Positions 41,028 to 49,800 of a stretch of DNA of 64,000 nt are shown piece after piece (the first letter of the stretch is position 1; each line of letters opens with the position of its first letter). Where the stretch lies: contig NZ_BSND01000003.1 of the NCBI RefSeq assembly GCF_030159795.1, positions 558,001 to 622,000 on the forward strand. Direction: 5' to 3'. This DNA comes from Methylophaga thalassica. Its GTDB lineage: Bacteria; Pseudomonadota; Gammaproteobacteria; Nitrosococcales; Methylophagaceae. The notes under the pieces were generated by a model that was not told the origin of the DNA, did not search any database, and saw only the letters and a program-made list of their open reading frames with translations. A program made the translations under genes and the position numbers.

Positions 41028-41693
41028 TTATGTTGCCTCGTCAACCAGCTCAAGCAGGTTGACGAGGTTCATTTTTATGGCGAGGCGAGTCAGTTCAATA
41101 TCGCTGTTGACCCCTAATTTCTTTTTAATGATGTAGTGTGAGTTGGCTACCGTTTTTGGGCTGATGTTCAATAAGTCAGCTATTTCCTGACTTGATTTAG
41201 CCTCGAGCAGAAGTCGTAATATTTCAAACTCTCTAACGGTCAGTTCATCAATGGCTGATTGATCTTGTCCTAATTTTTCCATTGCCAGCGCCTGAGCGAT
41301 ATCGGCACTTAAAGTATGTTTATTATTGCTTATCTGCACGATGGCACGAATCAAAACTTCCGGATCACTGCTTTTAGTAATATAACCTAGCGCACCAGCT
41401 CGAGTGGCTTGCAGGGCAAAGCTGGGATTTTGGTGCATGCTGAATACCAGGACTTTCGCCTGATTATCAAACTGTCGAATCCGTTCAATGGCTTTCAGAC
41501 CACTTTGACCGGGCAGGGAAATATCCATCACCACCACATCAGGACGATGTTCTTTATAGAGAGAGTAGGCCTCAGCACCATCACATGCTTCAGCAATGAC
41601 TTCGAAATTGGCTTGTTTCTGTAATAATGCACGATAGCCTTCTCTGACGATGGCATGATCATCAACTAACATAATTCGAATAGAGTTGCTCAT
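41028..41693 (-). CDS. mxaX: NarL/LuxR-type response regulator, MxaX-like
   Basis: The protein has 221 residues. A receiver with Asp57 (VVMDISLPG) is followed by a LuxR-type helix-turn-helix (about 150-210, LTVREFEILRLLLEAKSSQEIADLLNISPKTV). It is translationally coupled to the kinase by ATGA and transcribed away from the mxa genes. In Paracoccus, the MxaYX (MoxYX) pair beside the mxa genes activates methanol oxidation genes. The same role is inferred from position; the symbol is tentative. Confidence 0.75.
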   Translation of the reverse strand: MSNSIRIMLVDDHAIVREGYRALLQKQANFEVIAEACDGAEAYSLYKEHRPDVVVMDISLPGQSGLKAIERIRQFDNQAKVLVFSMHQNPSFALQATRAGALGYITKSSDPEVLIRAIVQISNNKHTLSADIAQALAMEKLGQDQSAIDELTVREFEILRLLLEAKSSQEIADLLNISPKTVANSHYIIKKKLGVNSDIELTRLAIKMNLVNLLELVDEAT

Positions 41694-43054
41694 AGTTTGG
41701 TTTCCGGTTTTGGGTTCATCGGCAAGATAATGGTGACAACCAGGCCACCGTTGGTTTGTGTATCCAGACTGAGATCACCCCCTAGGGCTGCCACACGTTC
41801 ATGGATACCGAGTAAGCCCAGACCATTGCTGCTAGAAAAGGCACTTAAATCAGCGATACCATCATCTTTAATGATCAATGATAAAAGTGTGCCATCTTGA
41901 ATATCCAAGACAACGTCAGCATTTTCAGCACTGGCATGTTTGGCAATATTCGTCAGGCATTCCTGCACGATTCTATAAACATGCACGGCCAAAGTCTCTG
42001 GTAAGTCATTAATGCTGCCACTGAGTGATAGTACGTAGTTGGTTTTCCCTGAACTACGTTGATTCCAGCTTTTTATGAGTTGTTTCAAACTGGTTTCCAG
42101 CCCAAGTTCATCCAGTTCGGCTGGCCGTAAACGCGTTAACAAATCACGTAGTGCACTCATCATATGTGCAGTAATGTGCCGAATGGACTGTATTTCATCA
42201 ACCAATTCTGGACAGGATGATTTTGCTGTTTGTGAAACGGATGTCGTGACCGCATTGATACCGGCAAGACACTGGCCAAATTCATCATGTAACTCACGCG
42301 AAATATAACGATGCTCTTCTTCCTGCGTGTTCATAATCTTAATAGACAGCTGTTTGTTTTCTGCCAGAATATTTTGCTGAGTACTGACCAACGCATTGAT
42401 AGCATGGCTGGTGCGTTTCCACTCAGCGATATCAAAATCTGGTAAGCGCACAGATAAAGCACCGGCCCGCATTTTTTCCAAGCCGCTAACAATATCTTTT
42501 GCCGGTTTTAACATACGATTAATGGTGATAAATACCAGACAACATAATGCCAGGATGGTCACTACCAGAACACCGAGTGCGGCTTGTAAATTATGCCAGG
42601 CACGGGCTGTTTCAATATCGACATTTAGGGTCACCAGTATCGTGCCGTACTTTATTGCGTTAAAGCTGACAGAACGTTTCACTTCCACACCGGGGTTAAA
42701 AAACTGTGCATAAAAATGCCCGAACCAAATGGGATAATTTTTATTCGATGTTTGTGTGGCGTTGCATAAACTACGCTGACGGCTTTGCGTACGTGATAAA
42801 AACTGAGTACATGAACCGGGCACACTTTCAATTTTTTGCCACAAACCAATATCAGGAAAAGACTGAGAAAAGTCATAACGTTGAAACATTTGTAACAGTT
42901 GCTGTCTGATTTGATGCTCTATCCGGGTTGCAGTCGACTCGGCCTCACTCAATGCCTGCTGATTAGTTTGATATAAGACATACCAGGTACTGCCAATAAT
43001 ACAGATGATCGCGATAATCAAAATTCGCACAAAGAGTTGGAGCTGTAGATTCAT
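41690..43054 (-). CDS. mxaY: UhpB/NarX-type sensor kinase, MxaY-like
   Basis: The protein has 454 residues. Membrane segments (8-28 and 157-178) flank a periplasmic domain of about 125 residues with two cysteines. A HAMP-like linker, HisKA_3 with His256 (ISRELHDEFGQCLAGI) and HATPase (VQECLTNIAKHASA; GLGLLGIHERVAALGG) follow. It is divergent from mxaR across a 305-base gap. A methanol, formaldehyde or periplasmic redox signal would suit the context, but it is not visible in sequence. Confidence 0.8.
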   Translation of the reverse strand: MNLQLQLFVRILIIAIICIIGSTWYVLYQTNQQALSEAESTATRIEHQIRQQLLQMFQRYDFSQSFPDIGLWQKIESVPGSCTQFLSRTQSRQRSLCNATQTSNKNYPIWFGHFYAQFFNPGVEVKRSVSFNAIKYGTILVTLNVDIETARAWHNLQAALGVLVVTILALCCLVFITINRMLKPAKDIVSGLEKMRAGALSVRLPDFDIAEWKRTSHAINALVSTQQNILAENKQLSIKIMNTQEEEHRYISRELHDEFGQCLAGINAVTTSVSQTAKSSCPELVDEIQSIRHITAHMMSALRDLLTRLRPAELDELGLETSLKQLIKSWNQRSSGKTNYVLSLSGSINDLPETLAVHVYRIVQECLTNIAKHASAENADVVLDIQDGTLLSLIIKDDGIADLSAFSSSNGLGLLGIHERVAALGGDLSLDTQTNGGLVVTIILPMNPKPETKL

Positions 43055-43359
43055 CTGTTTTTCACTAATATAAAGATAGAACTAGTCTAGGAGTAATCCT
43101 GACATCTGCAAAGTGCTGTTTCAGGCATCGGGAAATTTGCCCGATGATACTAGGCATATTTCGGCTGAACACAGATTAGGATACAGTTCTAATAGCATTC
43201 ATTGATTGAACATGGTTCGTATCTAAACGCATTCGTTTTTATATGTATAACGAAGCGGTCTGAATGAGAAATTAAATAGATTAATTTTTGATTCACAATG
43301 ACTTTTTGTAAATGGACTTGCTAAAGTAACAAAACAAAAAACCAATAAGGGGAGAGAAA
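43055..43359. promoter_or_regulatory. Divergent control region between the two-component genes and mxaR
   Basis: No gene is seen. A perfect hairpin CATCGGG/CCCGATG (43126-43132 with 43140-43146) and an AGGA/TCCT repeat near 43090-43101 are candidate operators. Both the mxaYX-like pair and the mxa operon must start here. I could not single out a convincing -35/-10 pair. Confidence 0.45.
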
Positions 43360-44379
43360 ATGGCTGAATCTCAGCTTTTACAAACAGCGAGACAACATGC
43401 GCTGGAATTAGAAGATGTTGTTAACAAGGTAGTCGTTGGTCAAAAAGAAGCAGTTCGACTGATTTTGATTGCCTTACATGCTCGTGGCCACGTGTTACTG
43501 GAAGGTGGTGTTGGGGTCGGTAAAACCACTTTACTGCGTACCTTTTCAAAAGCATTGGGCGGTGCCTTTGGCCGTATCGAGGGTAGTGTGGACTTGATGC
43601 CTAATGACCTGCTCTATAGTGCCTGGGTTAATGCAGATGGCAAACCCGTGATTGATCCTGGTCCGCTGATTAATCACGGTGAAGATACAGCCGTCTTTTT
43701 CTTTAATGAAATTAACCGTGCCCGTCCTCAGGTGCAGTCTTTGTTACTGCGTGCGATGGCAGAACGCAGTGTTGAAGCCTTTGGTAAAGAATATCGTTTC
43801 CCGCATATGGTGGTTTTTGCTGATCGTAATGCCGTTGAAAAAGAAGAAACCTTTGAACTCAGTGCAGCAGCACGAGATCGTTTCTTATTCGAAATTAATA
43901 TCAGCCGCCCAACAGACGATGCGATTCGTCGCCAGCTTATTTTTGATCCCGCCTTCCATGATGTTGATCAGCTATTGAGTACCATTGGTGAACCACTACT
44001 GGATTACCAGCAATTAAATGCACTGGATCATGATATTCAACGCGCTATTTTTGTATCACCGGAAATTGAGAATTATGTGGTGCGATTATGGGATGCCAGT
44101 TGGACACCGCATGAGTTAGGTATCGAGATGCCTGATATATACGTGGAAGATCTGGTGGTGGCTGGCGCCAGCGTACGGGGTATGTCAGCCATGGTCAGAG
44201 CGGCGAAAGTAGCGGCCTGGCTTGATGGCAGAGATCATGTTTTACCGGATGATATTCATACTGTTTTATTACCATCGATGACGCACCGCGTTTTCCTTTC
44301 ACCAGTATATGAAGGTCGACGTGAACAAATTATGCCGCAATTTGTTCGAGCACTCCGCGATCATATTGCGACACCTTAA
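43360..44379 (+). CDS. mxaR: MoxR-type AAA+ ATPase (MxaR)
   Basis: MxaR is an AAA+ chaperone-like ATPase needed for methanol dehydrogenase maturation. The 339-residue protein has Walker A GGVGVGKTTL (about 49-58), Walker B-like VFFFNEINRARPQ, and the sensor region ELSAAARDRFLFEI. GGGGAG precedes the start. It heads mxaRSACKL. MoxR proteins act with VWA-domain partners, and three VWA proteins are encoded downstream. Confidence 0.9.
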   Translation: MAESQLLQTARQHALELEDVVNKVVVGQKEAVRLILIALHARGHVLLEGGVGVGKTTLLRTFSKALGGAFGRIEGSVDLMPNDLLYSAWVNADGKPVIDPGPLINHGEDTAVFFFNEINRARPQVQSLLLRAMAERSVEAFGKEYRFPHMVVFADRNAVEKEETFELSAAARDRFLFEINISRPTDDAIRRQLIFDPAFHDVDQLLSTIGEPLLDYQQLNALDHDIQRAIFVSPEIENYVVRLWDASWTPHELGIEMPDIYVEDLVVAGASVRGMSAMVRAAKVAAWLDGRDHVLPDDIHTVLLPSMTHRVFLSPVYEGRREQIMPQFVRALRDHIATP

Positions 44380-44384
44380 GTCGT

Positions 44385-45275
44385 ATGGCTACCAGAAACC
44401 TGCCTCAGCAGGAGTTTGTTTATCGTTTTCCAGATAAAGTGTTCAGTCATGTGCCTGGTGCTCACAGCGGCACAGCATTAGGTAGTGGTGATCGTTTTGC
44501 TGGGTTTGCTGACTTGTTTGATTACCCTGACCCACGGCGCCTGGACATTCGTGCCAGCTTGCGTCAGCAGGCAGCGGATGTCACACAGCAGAGTCAGCAG
44601 CGCTGGTTGGTAAAACGTTATCAGCAACGTGCTTCCGTCACGCTGTGGTTAATGTCAGATATCAGTCAATCGATGACCGTATCCAGTGTTAATCATGAAC
44701 GATTGGCTAAGTTGGCCCATATGATTGCCCATAGTGCGATTGGTATTGGTGATCGTTTTGCCATGACCGCCTTTGATAGTGAATGGCGTCAGGACATGAC
44801 CATTATGCCCACCAGACAACGCAGTATGCCCGCGTTTGCAGCTGAACGGTTGATGGGCGCTGCTAAACCAAAAGCGGCGGGTGCGGCGGGACTGACACAG
44901 GCAACAGATCTGATTAATAGTAAACGGGCCATGATCTTTCTAGCCTCTGATTTCTGTTTTGATCTCAGTTTGTTAGAACAAAGTCTGCGCAAATTATCTC
45001 AATACACGGTGATTCCGATTGTATGGCGACATGATGATGTTGATCATTTTCCGTCTCACGCAGGTTGGGCTGAAACGCGAGATGCAGAGACGGGACAACG
45101 GCACAGCGTGTGGATGCGACCCAGTATTAAGAAGCGTTGGCAACAGCAGATGGAGGATCATTTTTCTCAACTTTCAGCCTGTTTTATGCGTTATCGCATC
45201 AGACCGCTTTATGTTGAGGGTGATATCACACCACAGCAGTTGACCGAATATTTTTACGCCATGAAAAACTCATAG
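44385..45275 (+). CDS. mxaS: DUF58 protein MxaS
   Basis: The protein has 296 residues and is of DUF58/VWA-like type, without signal peptide or membrane segment. SGDRFAGFADLFDYPDPRRLDIRAS and VTLWLMSDISQSM (a MIDAS-like DxSxS) are visible. MoxR and DUF58 proteins are usual partners. MxaS is known as a product of the mxa cluster with an undefined role in methanol dehydrogenase assembly. It starts 6 bases after mxaR ends. Confidence 0.88.
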   Translation: MATRNLPQQEFVYRFPDKVFSHVPGAHSGTALGSGDRFAGFADLFDYPDPRRLDIRASLRQQAADVTQQSQQRWLVKRYQQRASVTLWLMSDISQSMTVSSVNHERLAKLAHMIAHSAIGIGDRFAMTAFDSEWRQDMTIMPTRQRSMPAFAAERLMGAAKPKAAGAAGLTQATDLINSKRAMIFLASDFCFDLSLLEQSLRKLSQYTVIPIVWRHDDVDHFPSHAGWAETRDAETGQRHSVWMRPSIKKRWQQQMEDHFSQLSACFMRYRIRPLYVEGDITPQQLTEYFYAMKNS

Positions 45276-45286
45276 GAATGCAGACA

Positions 45287-46120
45287 ATGCGATTATTTGC
45301 TCTGTTTTTATTCACTCTGGTGACAACTAACGTGTATGCGGAAGATGTCACTATTCGTTTTGATCGTAGCTGGGGATTACTGGTCGGTGACCAAATTCAT
45401 GCAACGGTCAATTTACCTGTTGATAGCAGTCAACTTGAGGAACACTCTCTGCCTCAAGTTGATAAACGTTATGGACCTTGGGTTCAATTATTAAAGCGTG
45501 AGTCAGAAGGTTCTGTTATGTCATTGACGTTTCAGATCATTAACGTGCCTGCTCATACCCGCGATGTAAAAACACCTGAACTGGAATTGCGTACACAGGA
45601 TGGGCAGTTTTTAACGATTCCTGCAGCGACAATCGAGTTGGGCTCGTTTCTACCCAATGCGGAAGGTAGCAAACATCAGCCGCGAGCCGATGCGGTGTTA
45701 CCTGCACAGAGTCATCAGCAGCTGCTGACAAACTTGTGGATTGCCATCGCTGTCTTGCTGTTATCCATTCTGATCTGGCTGGCCTGGCACTTTGGTTTAC
45801 GTCCTCGCCATCGTCTGCCTTTTGCAACGGCGGTTTTTGAGCTTAATAAGATGCGTTTTCTCGGTCGCAAAAATGCCGATGAAGCCAGTCGTCACTTACA
45901 CCATGCATTTAATCGTTGTGCCGGACGTGTGCTTGTCAAAAATGATCTGCCACTTCTTTGGGCAGAATGTCCTTGGCTGGAACCCTTAGCTGCAGACATT
46001 GAAAGCTTTTATCAGCAATCGGCAAGTCACTTTTTTAGTCGCGAACCGATGGAACAAAAAAGTTTTTCAGAATCACTCGAGCTGGCTAAAAAATGTCGTG
46101 CTAAGGAGAAAATGGCATGA
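45287..46120 (+). CDS. mxaA: Methanol dehydrogenase maturation protein MxaA
   Basis: The protein has 277 residues from ATG 45287 (AGGA at ideal spacing; an ATG three codons earlier is too close). A signal peptide (1-18, ending NVYAED), a beta-rich periplasmic domain, a membrane segment at about 147-165 and a cytoplasmic tail follow. MxaA, MxaK and MxaL are needed for calcium insertion into methanol dehydrogenase. The assignment rests on architecture and position between mxaS and mxaC. Confidence 0.85.
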   Translation: MRLFALFLFTLVTTNVYAEDVTIRFDRSWGLLVGDQIHATVNLPVDSSQLEEHSLPQVDKRYGPWVQLLKRESEGSVMSLTFQIINVPAHTRDVKTPELELRTQDGQFLTIPAATIELGSFLPNAEGSKHQPRADAVLPAQSHQQLLTNLWIAIAVLLLSILIWLAWHFGLRPRHRLPFATAVFELNKMRFLGRKNADEASRHLHHAFNRCAGRVLVKNDLPLLWAECPWLEPLAADIESFYQQSASHFFSREPMEQKSFSESLELAKKCRAKEKMA

Positions 46121-47133
46121 TGCTAGCTGGCTTTGAATGGGGTCATGCATGGCTATTACTTTTACTGCCATTGGCATTATTACCCTGGTTCAATCATAAC
46201 CTCGACAAAACGGTGGCGTGGGTGAATCTTGTGCCAGTTGACCCATTATCACGAGTCATCAATCTCACACTAAAAACACTGTCTTCACTAGCCATTGCCT
46301 GTCTGATTATTGCTCTGGCTGCACCAAGCCTGCCAGAACAAAAAAGGGAGCGTGTCGGTGAAGGGGCTGAGATTGTTCTGTTGTTGGATCGCAGCCGTAG
46401 TATGGATGATCCTTTTGCCGTTAAAACACAGGCGGCTTCGGTGAGTGTGGGGGGCGATAACTCCAAGCGTAATGTCGCCCGTGATTATTTAACCGAGTTT
46501 GTCAAAAATCGTCCGGATGATCGTTTTGGTTTTGTGTTTTTCAGTACCAAAGCTATCAATCTTTTACCGCTGACTTATGACAAAGAGGCTGTATTGGCAA
46601 CCATTAATGCCAATGCCTTGGGTAAAGGTTTATCCGATACCAATATGGCCGAGGCGCTGCTCAGTAGTGCCAAGATGTTTGAAGGCCAGCCTTATCGTGG
46701 TTCGCGGATTGTTTTATTGGTGTCTGATGGTGGTCAGATATTAACGGATGAGGCAAAAGAGAAAATTGCCAAAATTTACCGTGAAATGAATCTGACTATC
46801 TACTGGATATATCTCAAGTCCAGACAGGAGATGACACTCGAAGCAAGTGATAATGACAACTTGTTATGGGTGGATATTCCGGAACGGAAATTACATACAT
46901 TCTTTAAATCTATAGGTGTGCCATATCGTGCGTTCGAAGCCGGTTCTTTGCAGAGCTTTGCTGACGCCTTAGCCGAAATCGACAGACGCCACTATCAAAC
47001 TCTGATTGTGGAAGAAACACTGCCTCATGAACCCAAGGAAGATGTTTTTCTCTGGTTGGCGATGTTAGCAATGTTGTTACTGGCAAGTTCACATTTATAC
47101 ACATGGTGGGGAGTGAAAAAAGCCCATGAATAA
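46117..47133 (+). CDS. mxaC: VWA-domain protein MxaC
   Basis: The protein has 338 residues. Membrane segments near 10-25, 52-70 and at the C-terminus (about 310-330) surround a von Willebrand A domain with MIDAS motif DRSRSMD from Asp91. The RIVLLVSDGG segment is typical of BatA-type VWA proteins. MxaC is part of the methanol dehydrogenase maturation set and binds divalent metal through the MIDAS site. It overlaps mxaA by 4 bases and mxaK by 8. A close paralogue lies at 48682. Confidence 0.88.
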   Translation: MMLAGFEWGHAWLLLLLPLALLPWFNHNLDKTVAWVNLVPVDPLSRVINLTLKTLSSLAIACLIIALAAPSLPEQKRERVGEGAEIVLLLDRSRSMDDPFAVKTQAASVSVGGDNSKRNVARDYLTEFVKNRPDDRFGFVFFSTKAINLLPLTYDKEAVLATINANALGKGLSDTNMAEALLSSAKMFEGQPYRGSRIVLLVSDGGQILTDEAKEKIAKIYREMNLTIYWIYLKSRQEMTLEASDNDNLLWVDIPERKLHTFFKSIGVPYRAFEAGSLQSFADALAEIDRRHYQTLIVEETLPHEPKEDVFLWLAMLAMLLLASSHLYTWWGVKKAHE

Positions 47134-47665
47134 AAAATTACAAACATTACGTTTTGTGCTGATTTTATTGATTATTTGTAGTGCTGCTTCGGCGAGTTAT
47201 CTTGGCTTTAAATTGTGGCAGGAAATACAAATTGAACGATACATTGCTTCACCGTCCAGTAGTGAAGACGTACCTGATGATCCTCGCGCGCATTTTGCCA
47301 AAGCAGCTGACTTTGAAAAGCAGGAAAAACATGAGTTGGCACTGGATCAGTTAACCATTGCTTTGGGTGATGCACCGAAAGAACTAATGACGCTCGCTTA
47401 TTACAATCGCGGCAATATCAACCTACGTACAGCACTGGAAATGACTCAGGCAGATGCTCGTCAATTACCATTAATTGAATTGGCGAAGCAGGATTTTCGT
47501 AGTGCTCTGGCTATCAATCCTGATATGTGGGATGCCCGCTATAATCTGGAAGTGGCTTTACGGGCTGTACCTGAAGATCCGGATGTGAATCCTGATTTTG
47601 AGAAAAACATCATCAGCAGTCAGCGTTCTATTGAGAGTAAAGCGTTCAAGGTAGATCTTCCATGA
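47126..47665 (+). CDS. mxaK: MxaK, TPR-like membrane protein
   Basis: The protein has 179 residues. An N-terminal anchor (about 9-30) precedes a helical, TPR-like domain (AHFAKAADFEKQEKHELALDQLTIAL; LAYYNRGNINLR; ARYNLEVALRAVPEDP). Size, place and TPR-like character match MxaK, needed for active calcium-loaded methanol dehydrogenase. It overlaps mxaC and mxaL. Confidence 0.82.
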   Translation: MNKKLQTLRFVLILLIICSAASASYLGFKLWQEIQIERYIASPSSSEDVPDDPRAHFAKAADFEKQEKHELALDQLTIALGDAPKELMTLAYYNRGNINLRTALEMTQADARQLPLIELAKQDFRSALAINPDMWDARYNLEVALRAVPEDPDVNPDFEKNIISSQRSIESKAFKVDLP

Positions 47666-48597
47666 GATTGAGTTACCAAAAACGTATTTTGCTGACCGCG
47701 ATTATCATGGTGACAGCATTAATTTTAGTGATGGCGGCTTTATGGTTCCCACTGGTCAAGCGTGATGTCAAAATCATGGATGCTATTTTTGTCCTTGATA
47801 TCACTGACAGTATGAACGTGAAAGACGCTGAAATTGATGGTGAAAAAGTCAGTCGCCTGGCTTGGGCCAAAGAGTTTACTCGCAGGACATTGTTAGAAAT
47901 GCCATGTGGCGCTCATGCCGGGCTCGCCATTTTCAGTGAAGCCAGAAGTTTGATTCTGATGAACCCGGTAGAAGTGTGTTCTTCTTATCATGATCTGACC
48001 CAGATGTTGGAGCAAGTCGACCCCTATATGGCATGGGCACGTTCTAGTGAAGTGTCAAAAGCGGTCTATACCGCGATTCGTCAGGCCAAACAGATTGAAC
48101 CAAAACCGACGATTGTCATGCTAACGGATGGTCATGAGTCACCGCCGATTAACCCGACCTTATTCCCTAAATTTGCTGGTACGCCAGGTGAAGTTCACGG
48201 GATTCTTGTTGGTGTGGGGGGAGATGAATTACTGCCTATACCTAAAACTAATGATAAGGGCGTGATTGAAGGTGTTTGGGGTGTGAATGAAGTCATGCAT
48301 GAAGATGTTTATGCTTCCATGCGGGCAGATAAAGATGTGCAGGTGAATAAACCCAGAACTGAGCATTTATCATCACAGAAAAAATCACATTTAGCCACAT
48401 TGGCGAATCGTGTCGGCTTTGCTTTTGTGTCTTCCCCTAATGATCCGGTTGATTTGGTAGACACTATTCGTGATGAGTCTAATACCCGTGAGCAAACCAT
48501 TGATTACGATTTATATGCCTGGTTTTCCGGGGCGGCATTATTGCTAATTTTATTGGTATTTTTACCTTACAGGTGGTTTGTACGAATAGACGACTAA
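47662..48597 (+). CDS. mxaL: VWA-domain protein MxaL
   Basis: The protein has 311 residues. An N-terminal membrane segment (about 10-30) is followed by a VWA domain with the MIDAS variant DITDS (46-50) and IVMLTDGHE. A C-terminal membrane segment is at about 285-303. It fits MxaL, which acts with MxaA and MxaK. ATGA overlap joins it to mxaK. A periplasmic site for the VWA domain is inferred from the two membrane anchors. Confidence 0.85.
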   Translation: MRLSYQKRILLTAIIMVTALILVMAALWFPLVKRDVKIMDAIFVLDITDSMNVKDAEIDGEKVSRLAWAKEFTRRTLLEMPCGAHAGLAIFSEARSLILMNPVEVCSSYHDLTQMLEQVDPYMAWARSSEVSKAVYTAIRQAKQIEPKPTIVMLTDGHESPPINPTLFPKFAGTPGEVHGILVGVGGDELLPIPKTNDKGVIEGVWGVNEVMHEDVYASMRADKDVQVNKPRTEHLSSQKKSHLATLANRVGFAFVSSPNDPVDLVDTIRDESNTREQTIDYDLYAWFSGAALLLILLVFLPYRWFVRIDD

Positions 48598-48681
48598 CAG
48601 ATAACGGAAATGAAAAAGTGTCTGACATGGATTGTCTTTGCTATCTGAGGATATCCATACCTGAGTGTATCGGAGTGCATA

Positions 48682-49701
48682 GTGTTTGAGCTGAGTTGGG
48701 CTCATCCCATTTTTTTCTACGGAATGCCATTGGCTTTGTTGCCGTGGCTTTCTCAAAACACGACAAAAAAAATAGCCTGGCAAGGCTTTATACCGAAAGA
48801 CAACTTGTCAGGCATTCTTTTCATACTCAGCAAGTTAGCCACTTCTATCGTGATGATTTGTCTGCTTTTAACGCTGGCAGACCCGTATATTCCTGAACAG
48901 ACCGTTGAGCGTAGCCGTCAGGGAGCGGAGTTTGTCATTTTATTAGACCGCAGCCGCAGCATGGACGACCAATTTGCCCGTCCGCCACGCAATACCTTAC
49001 AACGCTATACCGGCGTTAAAAAAAGCAAACGCGAAGTATCGCGCGATTATTTGGCTGAATTTGTGAAACGCCGTCCGGATGATCGTTTTGGCTATGTATT
49101 TTTTAGCACCAAATCAACGGAAATATTGAAGCTCACCTATAACAAAGATGCTGTGCTGGCGACTATCAATGCCGGTGGGCTTGGAAGAGGATTATCTCAA
49201 ACCGATATTTTTAAAGCACTGAGTCTGGCCGTCAATATGTATAAAGACCAACCTTACCGGGGTTCACGAAATATTCTGCTCATTTCCGATGGTGGCCAGA
49301 TTTTATCGACGGAACAGAAACAATATCTGCAGAAGGTTTTTAAGAAAATGCGCCTGAACTTATATTGGATTTATCTGCGTTCGATGCGAGGAATGACTTT
49401 GGAACCCAGCGATAATGACAGCCTGCTGTGGATTGATATGCCTGAACGGAAATTGCATAAGACATTCAAAACTCTGGGTGTGCCTTATCAGGCTTTTGAA
49501 GCTGGTTCTTTAGATGAATTTGCACAAGCCATCGATGAAATTCATAAACAGCAATCACAACCATTGATTGTGGAAGAACGTGTGCCTAAACAGCATCATC
49601 ATGATGTATTTTTATGGCTTGCTTTGCTGAGCTTGTTTCCACTTATGCTGAGTCGAGTTATCACCGTATGGGGCGTCAAAAGGGCTGCACATAAACACTA
49701 G
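48682..49701 (+). CDS. Second MxaC-like VWA protein
   Basis: The protein has 339 residues and is plainly a paralogue of MxaC at 46117. Shared segments include DRSRSMDD (from Asp89), RPDDRFG, DQPYRGSR/GQPYRGSR, DGGQIL and FEAGSL. It starts at GTG 48682 with GGAG upstream, 84 bases after mxaL, so it may be part of the same transcript. The MIDAS motif is intact. Its extra role is unknown; it could pair with another alcohol dehydrogenase or with MxaR. Confidence 0.85.
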   Translation: MFELSWAHPIFFYGMPLALLPWLSQNTTKKIAWQGFIPKDNLSGILFILSKLATSIVMICLLLTLADPYIPEQTVERSRQGAEFVILLDRSRSMDDQFARPPRNTLQRYTGVKKSKREVSRDYLAEFVKRRPDDRFGYVFFSTKSTEILKLTYNKDAVLATINAGGLGRGLSQTDIFKALSLAVNMYKDQPYRGSRNILLISDGGQILSTEQKQYLQKVFKKMRLNLYWIYLRSMRGMTLEPSDNDSLLWIDMPERKLHKTFKTLGVPYQAFEAGSLDEFAQAIDEIHKQQSQPLIVEERVPKQHHHDVFLWLALLSLFPLMLSRVITVWGVKRAAHKH

Positions 49702-49800
49702 CTAATATCGCATTTCTACGCTGGCTTTGTTATCTTGTAAGGCTTATTCAGCCGTCATATGGAAGGTTGATAAATCACCCTCTAACCAGCAGGAATCACA

